Assembly: GCA_004173475.1 (NCBI GenBank)
Contig: SEBU01000001.1
Location: 1,116,001 to 1,180,000 of the forward strand
Length of the DNA: 64,000 nt
Direction of reading: 5' to 3'
Origin: Gammaproteobacteria bacterium
Lineage (GTDB): Bacteria; Pseudomonadota; Gammaproteobacteria; Pseudomonadales; Cellvibrionaceae
The translations under genes and the position numbers were made by a program. The notes beneath the pieces are model-generated. The model ran no database searches. It was not told the DNA's origin and saw only the letters and a program-made list of their open reading frames with translations. This document shows positions 44,556 to 53,800 of this stretch, one piece after another. Numbering within the stretch: the stretch's first letter is position 1; every line of letters starts with the position of its first letter.

Positions 44556-45380
44556 ATGCAATTATCTAAAACTAAATGGCTTTATTCCGCCGCACTACTT
44601 TTTATTACAGGCGCTTTATCCAGCACAACTTTCGCCTATAGTGGCGGAGGTGGCGGAACAGGAGGGGGCACTTCTGGAGAATACAGCCAAGGTGGCGGCC
44701 AAGCCGTCACGTCTGAGCGCGGTGGAAGTAGTTGTACTGTTTACCGTCCAACTACCTTGAATAACAACGCAGTCATTCTGTGGGGTAACGGGACAGGTGC
44801 ATCACCTACTTCTTATGCTGCACTTCTACGTCACTGGGCGTCTTGGGGCTTTGTAGTCGTTGCGGCCAACACAACTAACGCTGGTACAGGCACTGATATG
44901 CGCTCTTGTCTGGATTGGCTGCAGAATTCCAGTCTCGCCAGTCGAGTTAATTTAAGCAAGGTTGGAACGTCTGGACACTCGCAAGGCGGAGGCGGCGCAA
45001 TCATGGCCGGCGTTGACCCACGCGTTACCACTACAGCACCAATTGAGGGTTATACATTAGGGCTTGGCCACAACACTTCTTCGCACACCCGCCAGAGCGG
45101 CCCTATGTTAATACTGTCAGGTGGCGCGGACACCCTTGTGAATCCAACCCTGAACCACCAACCTTTATTTAATCGCGCTAACGTACCAGTATTCTGGGCA
45201 ATCCTGGCAGGTGTTTCTCACTTTGAGCCCACCAACAACGGCGGCGGCTTCCGAGGAATTACCACGGCCTGGTTCCTTTATCAGCTTAATGGCGATGCAA
45301 ATGCCACTAAACAATTTGAAGGAAGCAACTGCGGTTTCTGTAACGCATCAGGTTGGACAGTTCAACGTAAAGGGTTTTAA
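44556..45380 (+). CDS. Secreted alpha/beta hydrolase, cutinase/PETase-like
   Basis: The product has 274 residues from the ATG at 44556, after GGAGGGG. A signal peptide ends near TTFAYSG and a glycine-rich stretch follows. The hydrolase core shows VILWGNGTGASPTSYAALL (oxyanion region), the nucleophile elbow GTSGHSQGGGGAIMAG, Asp in LSGGADTLVNP and His in GVSHFEPTNN. A C-terminal pair CGFC could form a disulfide. The fold and motifs match the dienelactone-hydrolase/cutinase group that includes polyester hydrolases. Lipids, polyesters and acetylated polysaccharides are all possible substrates. Neighbouring foldase-like genes favour a lipase role. Confidence 0.75.
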   Translation: MQLSKTKWLYSAALLFITGALSSTTFAYSGGGGGTGGGTSGEYSQGGGQAVTSERGGSSCTVYRPTTLNNNAVILWGNGTGASPTSYAALLRHWASWGFVVVAANTTNAGTGTDMRSCLDWLQNSSLASRVNLSKVGTSGHSQGGGGAIMAGVDPRVTTTAPIEGYTLGLGHNTSSHTRQSGPMLILSGGADTLVNPTLNHQPLFNRANVPVFWAILAGVSHFEPTNNGGGFRGITTAWFLYQLNGDANATKQFEGSNCGFCNASGWTVQRKGF

Positions 45381-45469
45381 TTAGTCCCATTAAACATTGA
45401 TGTTGCAAATGTAGGGAAGCCAGATGAATTGTCTGGTGACGTTTTGAAACAGTTGCCTCTACGATACAT

Positions 45470-45498
45470 AAGCCCAGCTAAAAGCTGGGCTTATCTTT
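45470..45498 (+). terminator. Rho-independent terminator
   Basis: The stem AAGCCCAGCT/AGCTGGGCTT with a 3-nt loop and a weak T-rich tail follows the hydrolase gene. Confidence 0.75.
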
Positions 45499-45609
45499 TA
45501 TTAACACACGGCCACCCGTTAAAGAACTATATTTACAACACCTGGTTGACATGACACCGTGGTATTGCTGCAATAATTCTTAATAATCAATAACAATGGG
45601 GAAATTATC

Positions 45610-46266
45610 ATGGCCGTACACAAACTCCGTGATTTAAATATTGTTTTTTTTGCTCTCGCCGTCTCCGGCTTTTCTATTTCCACCACATTTGCTGCTGAGA
45701 CAGCAGGTCCAAACCCAAACTTTAATTACATTCAAAATGGCCAACCCGTTACAGGATGGGGATTGCAATTGGGCGATCCGGACAACTGGTCAATGCCACT
45801 AGAAGAAACTCGTAAAAGCAAATCAGCCGCAGGAAAAGTAACTGTCGAGCCTATAGATTTTAAAGCCAATGGCGATGCTTTAAAAATAGTGTGGAAGTCC
45901 AATAAAAATATGAAAGGCGTTTTTGCAATAGGTGGAGCACCCATTGATTTGAGCAAATTTGAAAATGAAGGCGCGCTTGTGTTCGATATTCGGCTGGATA
46001 CCAAACCCGATAAAGATGTCACCATTGGCATGAGTTGCGGATACCCCTGTCGCGGCGAAATGCACGTCTCCAGCATTCTTAAAGACTTACCAAAAGATGA
46101 ATGGACATCCCTCCCCATTCCACTTAATTGTTTTACTAAAGAAGGGCTTGACATCAAAAAAGTTAGCGGTCCTTTTGATATCAATACCGAAGGTAAATTG
46201 GGCCTAACTATTACCAACGTGCGATTACAAAAATTACCTGAGGGTGAGAAGGGTTGCGCTAAATAA
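45610..46266 (+). CDS. Secreted free-standing ExoP C-terminal-like domain
   Basis: The product has 218 residues with a signal peptide ending at TTFAAE. The rest resembles the C-terminal domain of ExoP-type GH3 exo-beta-glucanases (Exop_C): LQLGDPDNWSMPLEETRKS, DALKIVWKSNK, LVFDIRLDTKPDKDVTIGMS, CGYPCRGEMHVSSIL, SLPIPLNCF and a final LGLTITNVRLQKLP. In GH3 enzymes this jelly-roll domain follows the catalytic domains; here it is alone. Conserved Cys pairs suggest disulfides. It might bind glucan or xylan. It has its own promoter region and terminator. Confidence 0.7.
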   Translation: MAVHKLRDLNIVFFALAVSGFSISTTFAAETAGPNPNFNYIQNGQPVTGWGLQLGDPDNWSMPLEETRKSKSAAGKVTVEPIDFKANGDALKIVWKSNKNMKGVFAIGGAPIDLSKFENEGALVFDIRLDTKPDKDVTIGMSCGYPCRGEMHVSSILKDLPKDEWTSLPIPLNCFTKEGLDIKKVSGPFDINTEGKLGLTITNVRLQKLPEGEKGCAK

Positions 46267-46274
46267 TTAAACAA

Positions 46275-46306
46275 AAAAGCCGAGCATTTTTAATTCTTGG
46301 CTTTTT
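46275..46306 (+). terminator. Rho-independent terminator
   Basis: The stem AAAAAGCCGAG/CTTGGCTTTTT, with one G-T pair, ends the ExoP-C-like gene. Confidence 0.75.
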
Positions 46307-46438
46307 AAAGGATTTTTAATTTTTCGAAACCGCGACCAAAAAATTAATTTTCTGCTCCTTTCATTGATTGGTTCAACGATTACATTTTTTCTTCGATGTG
46401 CGATTTATACCGTTATCCCTTTTATGTACCCTCTAAAT

Positions 46439-46474
46439 AAAAAATCCAGTAGCCTTTCGACTATTGGATTTTTG
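46439..46474 (-). terminator. Terminator of the halogenase gene group
   Basis: Read on the minus strand, AAAATCCAATAG pairs with CTACTGGATTTTTT and a T run follows. It lies 17 bp after the stop of the last halogenase gene. Confidence 0.75.
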
Positions 46475-46490
46475 CTTCAACTAACACCGA

Positions 46491-48002
46491 CTACATCATT
46501 TTTTCGGCTTTGCAATTGTGCGCTATAAACTCAGCATGGCTAGGCATGTAGTCCACTGAACGCTGTATTACTTGGCGCACGCTTTCAAGTCGTTGCGCAA
46601 TTTCATCTTCGGACATGCGATCAACCAAGGGATCATATGCTCGCGGTGTAACCCCCTGTCCCAAAAGTACTTCAACCCAACTCAACTCACAAAACATTTC
46701 TACCGTCTGTCGAAATACACGACCACTGGATTTGAAAAGATTTATCCTACGAGTTAACGCCTCAGGTACAGACATGTTGCGACAATAACGCCAAAATTCT
46801 GAATCGTCTCGCTCGTTGGCGTAATAATGCAAAATAATAAAATCGCGAATTTTTTCGTATTCAAAATCAGATTGGCGATTAAATTCTTCAATGTCTTCTT
46901 GTTTAAATTCAGTTGATGGAAATAAGGCTAACAACCGCGCGATTGCCGATTGAACCAAATAAATACTGGTTGATTCCAGCGGCTCGAGAAAGCCTGACGC
47001 CAAACCAACGGCCACACAGTTTTTGTGCCATATCTCTTTACGTTTTCCAGCTTTAAATTTTACTAAACGCGGCTCGGTTATTGGAGGAGACTCGAGATTT
47101 TCTATAAGAATTTCGCGAGCTTTTTCTTCGCTCATATATTGGCTAGCAAATACATGCCCATTACCTACGCGATGTTGTAAGGGGATTCGCCATTGCCACC
47201 CTGCAGCGTGTGCTGTAGACCTTGTATAAGGAACTGGATCAGCCGCTGCTTCGCACTGAACAGCCCAAGCTCTATCGCATGGTAACCAGTGGCTCCAATC
47301 TTCATAGCCGACCTTTAACGCATCGCTAATAAGTAATGCTCTAAATCCAGAACAATCAATAAATAAATCGCCTTCTATTATTTGCCCATCATTTAACAAC
47401 AAAGATTTTATAAAGCCGTCCTCGGGCCGTAAGTTAACCTGTTGCACCTTACCTTCAATACGAATTACGCCTCTTTGTTCGGCGTAGTTACGCAAATATT
47501 TTGCGTACAGACCAGCATCAAAATGAAAAGCGTAAGCGATATTAGATAAAGGAGAATTACCCCTATTTTCAGAACGCATGAATTTATTTTGATAGCTAGC
47601 TTTCGCATTTAACCCGTATTCCTCTAAATAGTGCGCTTTCCCTGCTAAGTGCATTTTTAGCCAATATTGATAAAAATGCAGTGAATTCATATCTTTGCCG
47701 ACATCACCGAAAGCATGAATATACCGGTCACCTATTTTTCCCCAATTTACAAATTCGATTCCGAGCTTAAATGTACCTTGCGTATTCTTTAAAAAATCGT
47801 TTTCATCAATGTCGAGTGTTTTATTAAAAATCGACATGGGCGGCACGGTTGCTTCACCGACACCGACAGTTCCAATTTCGTCAGACTCAACTAAAACGAC
47901 CTCACAATACTGCGGACCCAAAAGTTTAATCATCGCTGCGGCAGTCATCCATCCGGCTGTACCACCACCGAGAATGACGACTTTTTTTAGAGTAGTTGAC
48001 AT
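46491..48002 (-). CDS. Flavin-dependent tryptophan halogenase-type enzyme (copy A)
   Basis: The product has 503 residues. FAD motif VVILGGGTAGWMTAAAM (about residues 8-24), catalytic Lys in TFKLGIEFVNWGKIG, the monooxygenase-blocking WQWRIP motif (GWQWRIPLQHRVGNG), and LEPLESTSIYL with the Glu-Ser-Thr chloride/substrate region are all intact. The family halogenates indoles using FADH2 and halide. Relatives in TonB-receptor loci of Xanthomonas and Brevundimonas act on free indole in vitro, but their natural substrate is unclear. No flavin reductase gene is nearby. It is the last gene behind the receptor. Confidence 0.9.
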   Translation of the reverse strand: MSTTLKKVVILGGGTAGWMTAAAMIKLLGPQYCEVVLVESDEIGTVGVGEATVPPMSIFNKTLDIDENDFLKNTQGTFKLGIEFVNWGKIGDRYIHAFGDVGKDMNSLHFYQYWLKMHLAGKAHYLEEYGLNAKASYQNKFMRSENRGNSPLSNIAYAFHFDAGLYAKYLRNYAEQRGVIRIEGKVQQVNLRPEDGFIKSLLLNDGQIIEGDLFIDCSGFRALLISDALKVGYEDWSHWLPCDRAWAVQCEAAADPVPYTRSTAHAAGWQWRIPLQHRVGNGHVFASQYMSEEKAREILIENLESPPITEPRLVKFKAGKRKEIWHKNCVAVGLASGFLEPLESTSIYLVQSAIARLLALFPSTEFKQEDIEEFNRQSDFEYEKIRDFIILHYYANERDDSEFWRYCRNMSVPEALTRRINLFKSSGRVFRQTVEMFCELSWVEVLLGQGVTPRAYDPLVDRMSEDEIAQRLESVRQVIQRSVDYMPSHAEFIAHNCKAEKMM

Positions 48003-48059
48003 GGTTAGCTTCTTAATTATCGTTGCAGTGAAGGTTAATGTGTTTATAAAGAAAAGAGC

Positions 48060-49271
48060 TTATAAGGTAGATGATCGGCTCACTATAGTACCGATATTAT
48101 GCAAACGTTGGTTGTACCAGTCCATAAGATATTTCAATGGAATTTCCTGTACTCGCCTCGGCAAATACCGCGGAGTTATACCAGCAGCAATCATAAGTGT
48201 CGGCCAATAGCCGGGATACGCCCAATCAACCGCGTCTTCACTTAATTGACAAGACTCAGCAAACAAATTTATACGATGCTGCAATTTTTCAGGCAATAAT
48301 TTTTTATCATTTACAGCGGATAAAAAATGGTAGGCTTGTAAAAAATCTGCGATAGCAATATTGTAGTTTTTTTGAAGGCGATTATATTCTTGTGCCAAGA
48401 CAGCTTGGCGTGCCGGACTCGGGAAAAAATCCACAAATCGTACTAAGGCTTTATACAATAACTCTAAACGATTAACAGGCGCAGAGCTTGTTAGACTGAA
48501 GGCCGCTTCATCCAACGCCAAACAATTTCCTAACCAAGGCTTATTAAAGTAGTTAAAACCGCATTGATCTGCATCTGAATTCGTTGATTCGGATGCATCA
48601 ACTAGCTTAGTTAAACGCCTTTCCGTAGTCATATCAATAAAAAAAGCATCTCGCAAAGTAGTACCGGCGTTAATCTTCAATGTTGAGATACGCTGGTTGT
48701 TTGCGTTTGTCTCAACTTCAAAGTTCGAAACATGTAAAAATTTAACACCTAAGGAAAGCGATTTTGAATTTATTAGCTTTGAATATGCCTGACTATTTAT
48801 TTTGGCGCCATAAGGTCGGATATTGCCACGATAAAATTTATGCAATTCAGGATGAAATTTATTTGCATTATTCAAAGCAACCAAGGGCGACGCAGACCAG
48901 TATTGATCAGCCACGCCCTCACGAATTAAGCGAGCCATAACTTGATAAAGCGGTATAGGCAAATCATCTTTAAGACCGGAGTAAGATTCAAAATAACCTG
49001 GTTGCTGAAAACAGGGAGCACGTCTAACCAAGGTTGGAGTTAACACGTCACTCGACATTAATGCGTTAAAGTCAAATCCCAAATCTTCATTCAACAGGTG
49101 AATGCTGTGGTCGACTTCCACCGTTGTTGAATCTTCCAACTTGGAAAAACCGTGAACTCGATAAAGATTAACTCCAATTGAACGAAGCTGACTTGCGAGA
49201 TAGCAAGTTGCGATATCTGTATAAATGCCATCACCAACCAATACCACATCACGATAAAATTGATTACTCAT
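48060..49271 (-). CDS. Degenerate halogenase-like protein
   Basis: The product has 403 residues, about 100 shorter than its neighbours. The start VVLVGDGIYTDIATCYLASQL has the form of a Rossmann motif but has lost the GxGxxG pattern. The WxWxIP and LESTSI motifs are absent, while the C-terminal layout (LQHRINLFAESCQ, AGITPRYLPRRVQEIP) still follows the flanking halogenases (RRINLFKSSGR, GVTPRAYDPLVDRM). Its start overlaps the stop of copy B by 8 bp, so it is co-translated. It is probably a non-catalytic partner or a decaying paralogue. Confidence 0.65.
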   Translation of the reverse strand: MSNQFYRDVVLVGDGIYTDIATCYLASQLRSIGVNLYRVHGFSKLEDSTTVEVDHSIHLLNEDLGFDFNALMSSDVLTPTLVRRAPCFQQPGYFESYSGLKDDLPIPLYQVMARLIREGVADQYWSASPLVALNNANKFHPELHKFYRGNIRPYGAKINSQAYSKLINSKSLSLGVKFLHVSNFEVETNANNQRISTLKINAGTTLRDAFFIDMTTERRLTKLVDASESTNSDADQCGFNYFNKPWLGNCLALDEAAFSLTSSAPVNRLELLYKALVRFVDFFPSPARQAVLAQEYNRLQKNYNIAIADFLQAYHFLSAVNDKKLLPEKLQHRINLFAESCQLSEDAVDWAYPGYWPTLMIAAGITPRYLPRRVQEIPLKYLMDWYNQRLHNIGTIVSRSSTL

Positions 49272-50757
49272 TTATGATTGCTCCAGAGCTCCGAAGCCAA
49301 TCCACTAGAAGCGGGAACTGTAAAATAAATGCTTCCTGGTCGTGCTTAATTCCCTGTAAAATTTTCTTCCTCTGCTGAGTGGGAATCGCACTAACGCGAG
49401 CATCAAAAAATTCAGGCATTACATTTTGCCCAAGACAGACAGACGCATAAAGGCCATATTGTGTTGGGTCAACGAGCCCTGCCCCGCGAAACATAGCTTG
49501 CCTATATGCGAGACCTTCCGGTAAATGCATGTTTCGACAATCGATCCAAAACTGGGAGTCATCACGCTGATTTTCAGCATAATGCATAATTATAAAATCG
49601 CGGATGCGTACAAACTCCTTCGCTAATTGCAAATTGAATTCTTTTTGCGCCAATGAAAAATCTTTCGAGACGGGAAAGTATTCGATGAGTTTTTGAATAC
49701 CGTACTGAATTAAATAAATTGATGTAGATTCCAGTGGCTCTAAAAACCCTGCCGATAGACCAATACCTACGCAATTATTTTCCCACTGCGCCTGACGCAT
49801 TCCTGGCATAAAAGATAAATAACGGGGCTCAGCCAAAGGTTCAGCCTCGAGATTTGCTAATAAATTATCGAGTGCGTTTTCTTTTGACATGTATTCGCTG
49901 GAATAGACGCTGCCATTTCCCACACGATGCTGAAGCGGTATTCGCCAACGCCATCCGGCTGAATGGGCCGTGGCGTGTGTAAATGCTTTAAACGGTTTAC
50001 CTGTAGCACAGGGTATAGCTATAGCGCTGTCACACTTGAGCCATTCGCTCCAACTTTCATAGGGGCTTTGCAACACACCATTAAGTAATAGAGCGCGGAA
50101 TCCCGTAGCATCAATAAAAAAATCAGCCTCAATTTGTTGACCCGATACAAGATTCAAGCGCTCAATATCGCCTGTGACACGATTTCTATCCGCGCTTAAA
50201 TATTTTCCTTCAACTCTTTTTACGCCGCGAGCTTCGGCATACTTTCTTAGATATTTTGCATAAAGGCCTGCATCAAAATGAAATGCATAACTAAATGTTG
50301 ATGACCAGAAATTGTTACTTTGCGACGGAATTGAAAATCGCCCTTGCTCGGCAGCTTCAGCGGATATTGAAAAACGCGAGAACTCAGCGATATCAGCTTC
50401 GTGACGCAAACTGAGCCAGTGATGGTGAAAATCGACGGCATTGATATCATGCCCCGCTTGCCCAAAAGGATGAAAATAATCTTGGCCGATATGGCCCCAA
50501 TCAGAAAATTTAATAGCCAACTTGGGTGTGGCTCGCGTCTCCCGAATAAACTCTTGCTCGTCAATTCCCAAGAGACGATTAAAGTCACGTATTGCAGGAA
50601 TAGTCGACTCCCCAACTCCTATAGTTCCTATCTCATCGCTCTCTATGAGGAGAATATTAAGTGTGTCATGTCGAAACATTTGACTGAATGCTGCGGCAGT
50701 CATCCAACCCGCTGTCCCACCGCCGAGGATTACAAGACTTTTAATCACAATATCCAC
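49264..50757 (-). CDS. Flavin-dependent tryptophan halogenase-type enzyme (copy B)
   Basis: The product has 497 residues. FAD motif LVILGGGTAGWMTAAAFSQ, catalytic Lys in ATPKLAIKFSDWGHIG, GWRWRIPLQHRVGNGSVYSS and LEPLESTSIYLIQ are intact. It resembles copy A throughout, which suggests an ancient duplication. It is first of the three halogenase-like genes and follows the TonB-dependent receptor by 74 bp across a hairpin. Confidence 0.9.
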   Translation of the reverse strand: MDIVIKSLVILGGGTAGWMTAAAFSQMFRHDTLNILLIESDEIGTIGVGESTIPAIRDFNRLLGIDEQEFIRETRATPKLAIKFSDWGHIGQDYFHPFGQAGHDINAVDFHHHWLSLRHEADIAEFSRFSISAEAAEQGRFSIPSQSNNFWSSTFSYAFHFDAGLYAKYLRKYAEARGVKRVEGKYLSADRNRVTGDIERLNLVSGQQIEADFFIDATGFRALLLNGVLQSPYESWSEWLKCDSAIAIPCATGKPFKAFTHATAHSAGWRWRIPLQHRVGNGSVYSSEYMSKENALDNLLANLEAEPLAEPRYLSFMPGMRQAQWENNCVGIGLSAGFLEPLESTSIYLIQYGIQKLIEYFPVSKDFSLAQKEFNLQLAKEFVRIRDFIIMHYAENQRDDSQFWIDCRNMHLPEGLAYRQAMFRGAGLVDPTQYGLYASVCLGQNVMPEFFDARVSAIPTQQRKKILQGIKHDQEAFILQFPLLVDWLRSSGAIINE

Positions 50758-50782
50758 ACCTTAGCAAAAATTGATGGATAAA

Positions 50783-50816
50783 AAAAATGCACACAGTTTT
50801 ACCTGTGTGCATTTTT
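50783..50816 (-). terminator. Hairpin between receptor and halogenases
   Basis: A near-perfect stem AAAAATGCACACAG/CTGTGTGCATTTTT lies after the receptor stop. It probably limits read-through from the receptor into the halogenase genes. Confidence 0.75.
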
Positions 50817-50831
50817 AGACAGCGTTAAGAT

Positions 50832-53800
50832 CTAGAACGAACCTTTAAGAACCACTGATACTCGACGATCATTCACGAACCAAGAACGACCCGCTTCCAA
50901 ACCTTTCCCATCAAGAATCATGATAGTTTTGGTTTGAGTATCGAGAATATTGGTGAGCTGGATGCCAGTTGTCAAACCATTATCAAACTTGTAGAACACA
51001 GATCCGTCAAGGAAACCGGCATCATCATTCCACATTGGATAACGACTGATTACATCACGCGTTGTCAGCAAATAACGTGAACGCCAGTTATAAGCTAAAC
51101 GCGCAGACCACTCATTTTTCTCATACATAACCGCAAAGTTGGCGGTTTTTTTCGACTGACCTTTAAGTGGCAAACCGTTCAAATCAACGTTAGCACCTGT
51201 GTAAGCACTGTCCGGGCTATCGTTGTCGCCAGCATTTGGATCTAAGCCTAACTCGCCCTGATTCGGGACAGATTTAGAATCGATATAAGAATAGTTCGCC
51301 TGTATGCCTAAACCATCCCACGGCGCAGGAAGCATATCGAAGAATTGCTGGTAGGCAACCTCTATACCTTGAATACTCCCTTTACCATTGTTAACCGTAC
51401 CGTCAACAAATACAGTATGGGTTACACCATTATTGGTAACTTCTTTCGGAAATGAACCCTGTATAAAGAAATTGGACAGATCTTTGTAGAATATAGACGT
51501 TGTCAATGAACCGGCTTTAGCGAAGTACCATTCTAAAGACATGTCATATTGAATTGACTCCATTGGCCCAAGCTTCGGGTTACCTGCACCACCTGAGTAA
51601 CCATTATTTGGATCAATAGCTGTTGCGAGATCAGAACTTGGATCAACACCAATTAAATGACTCAGACCGGAAAAGTCGTTGTAGGGGCCCGTAGTGGTAG
51701 CATAAGTGATTTGCGCCCTATCAACAGACGCACCTATGGTTGTTGTGTTTTTCACATCTTCCATATCTGGCAAAGCCAAGGCCTTGGATACTGCGAAACG
51801 ACCGATCAACTCATCAGTAAACTCAACTTTCAAGTTAAAGCTAGGCAGCACATCATCAAAATTATAGATAGACTCCTGAAATACAACTGCACCATTGTTG
51901 TATGCAACATCATCTGCTGGCATCACATTGGCCGGGTCGTTTGCATACCTTAAAAGATCTCGCATGTAAGTAGTGAATGCTGTTTTATTTCGGCCACTCA
52001 AAGCAACCTCAGGATCTATTTGAGTGGCTGTTGTAGCATTTTTAGCAGCAATCCAATCTGAACGCTTCTGTAGCATCCAAGCCTGTAATGCCGCCAAGTC
52101 GCGCGCATCTGGCGCACCTTCAGGGGCAGGCGTTGTTACCACACCGGCATCTGAAAATTGTACGGAGCCATCGGCTGAACGTTCAAAATCGACATAGCGT
52201 AAACCAACGTTACCGCTAAATTTGAAGCGTGTTTCATCAGATCCGAAATCAACACGAACGTAAGCAGCCTGATTGGTCTCTTCTGTGACAAAAACTTCCG
52301 AGGGAAGGAAAAGCCCGCCATTACCAGGTAAAACGCCCTCGCGCTGACTCGCTGGCACCCAAGTGCCATCAACTGCAGTTATCGGGAATACACTTAAGTC
52401 ACCCCTAGTGGCTGCTTTTACTAGAGCATCATTAGGTGCCAACGCACAACCACCAGGCATGTCTAGAACCCCACCACCATGGAAGTTACTCCAGTCAACA
52501 CACTCAGTGCTACCTCTGATGGCTTTGAGCTTATCTAACTGTGCACTTAGATCAGCCGAAATGGGCGCTGTAGGATTTTGAGGATCTACGTAAGGAGCGT
52601 CAGCATAACCAGGTGGTGTCCCCCATAAAGGAGATAAAGCACCCCATTGAGTGCCGTAATTCGTAAATCTCACGTTCTGCAAACGATTAGCGTAACGCAC
52701 GCCACCACTGACTTTAGTAATAAATGAGTCATCTAAAGAATATTTAACATCAAACCGACCTGCATCGGAATCGCCATCAGATCTTTCAAAATGGTCAAGA
52801 ATAGATTGCCAATTGTACGAGCTCGGATCTTGGAACCAGTTCTTATCACCTTGCGGATCATTTGAATAACCATTAAATACACGTAAATCGGCGTTTGCGT
52901 CTGCAGCCGCTTTAACAGGATCAGCCTCATCTGGGAAATCAGCCGGCGTTTTAAAACCAGCGTTAGCGCCAGTAGGGTCATTCTGTTTAGCATTAATATG
53001 AATCGGCGTACCTGCACCTGCAACACCATAAAGACCGGGGTTATTATCGCGCGCACCATGCCACGGTTCAATTAGTGTTAAATGCGGCGTACTTCCGCGC
53101 GTATCAAAAGCTTGTGCCGCATGCGTTGCCATAGAGACAAGGACATCGTTGTCAGATGTATCGGCTGCAATATGTTGTAGGTCGAGTGAGAGCTCAAGAT
53201 TATCTGAAGGATTCCACTTAAAATTCAAACCGAAATCGTCAATTACCGTTCGGGTGTCTTTGATGCGGTTGTCAGACTGGAACCTATAACCAAATTGTTG
53301 CAAGCTGCCTACAGTTTGAGACCCGGCTTGAATAGCTCTCATAGCAGCCGCTCTTTCTTCCTTCGTCGTGGCAGCTGAAAGTTGATCTAAGGCATCTTGA
53401 CTTGCACCTTTTGCGCCAATGGCAGTTAGTGCCAATTCGCGAGCTTCGGGTGTCGACGCCTCGTAGAACGTATTGAATTGCTCATTCGTTATGCCATCAA
53501 ATCCAGGCATATAGAACGGCGCAACGTAGCTATCGTCACCAAACACACCATATTCAGTAGGATTGCTACCACGCCAAGCTCTAGTGAATGCTGCATCCTG
53601 TGTAATAGTACCTGCTTGAAATAGCCCTCTATCATCAAACGTAAACTCGGTTCCATCTAAAGGCAGAGATTGGCGAGAACCGTAGCCAGACTGATATTTA
53701 AGAGCGTTTTCTTTCCAGGTTAGGCGCGCATCTGAACGCATAAATTGAAAGGTCGCCAAAAAAGTCTCATCAGGCGATTCCCATTGAAGCGACGTCGCAT

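Noticed and set aside
46491-50757. Natural-product biosynthesis cluster suggested by the halogenases
   Set aside because: No peptide or polyketide synthase or tailoring genes are nearby; the setting is a TonB-receptor locus.
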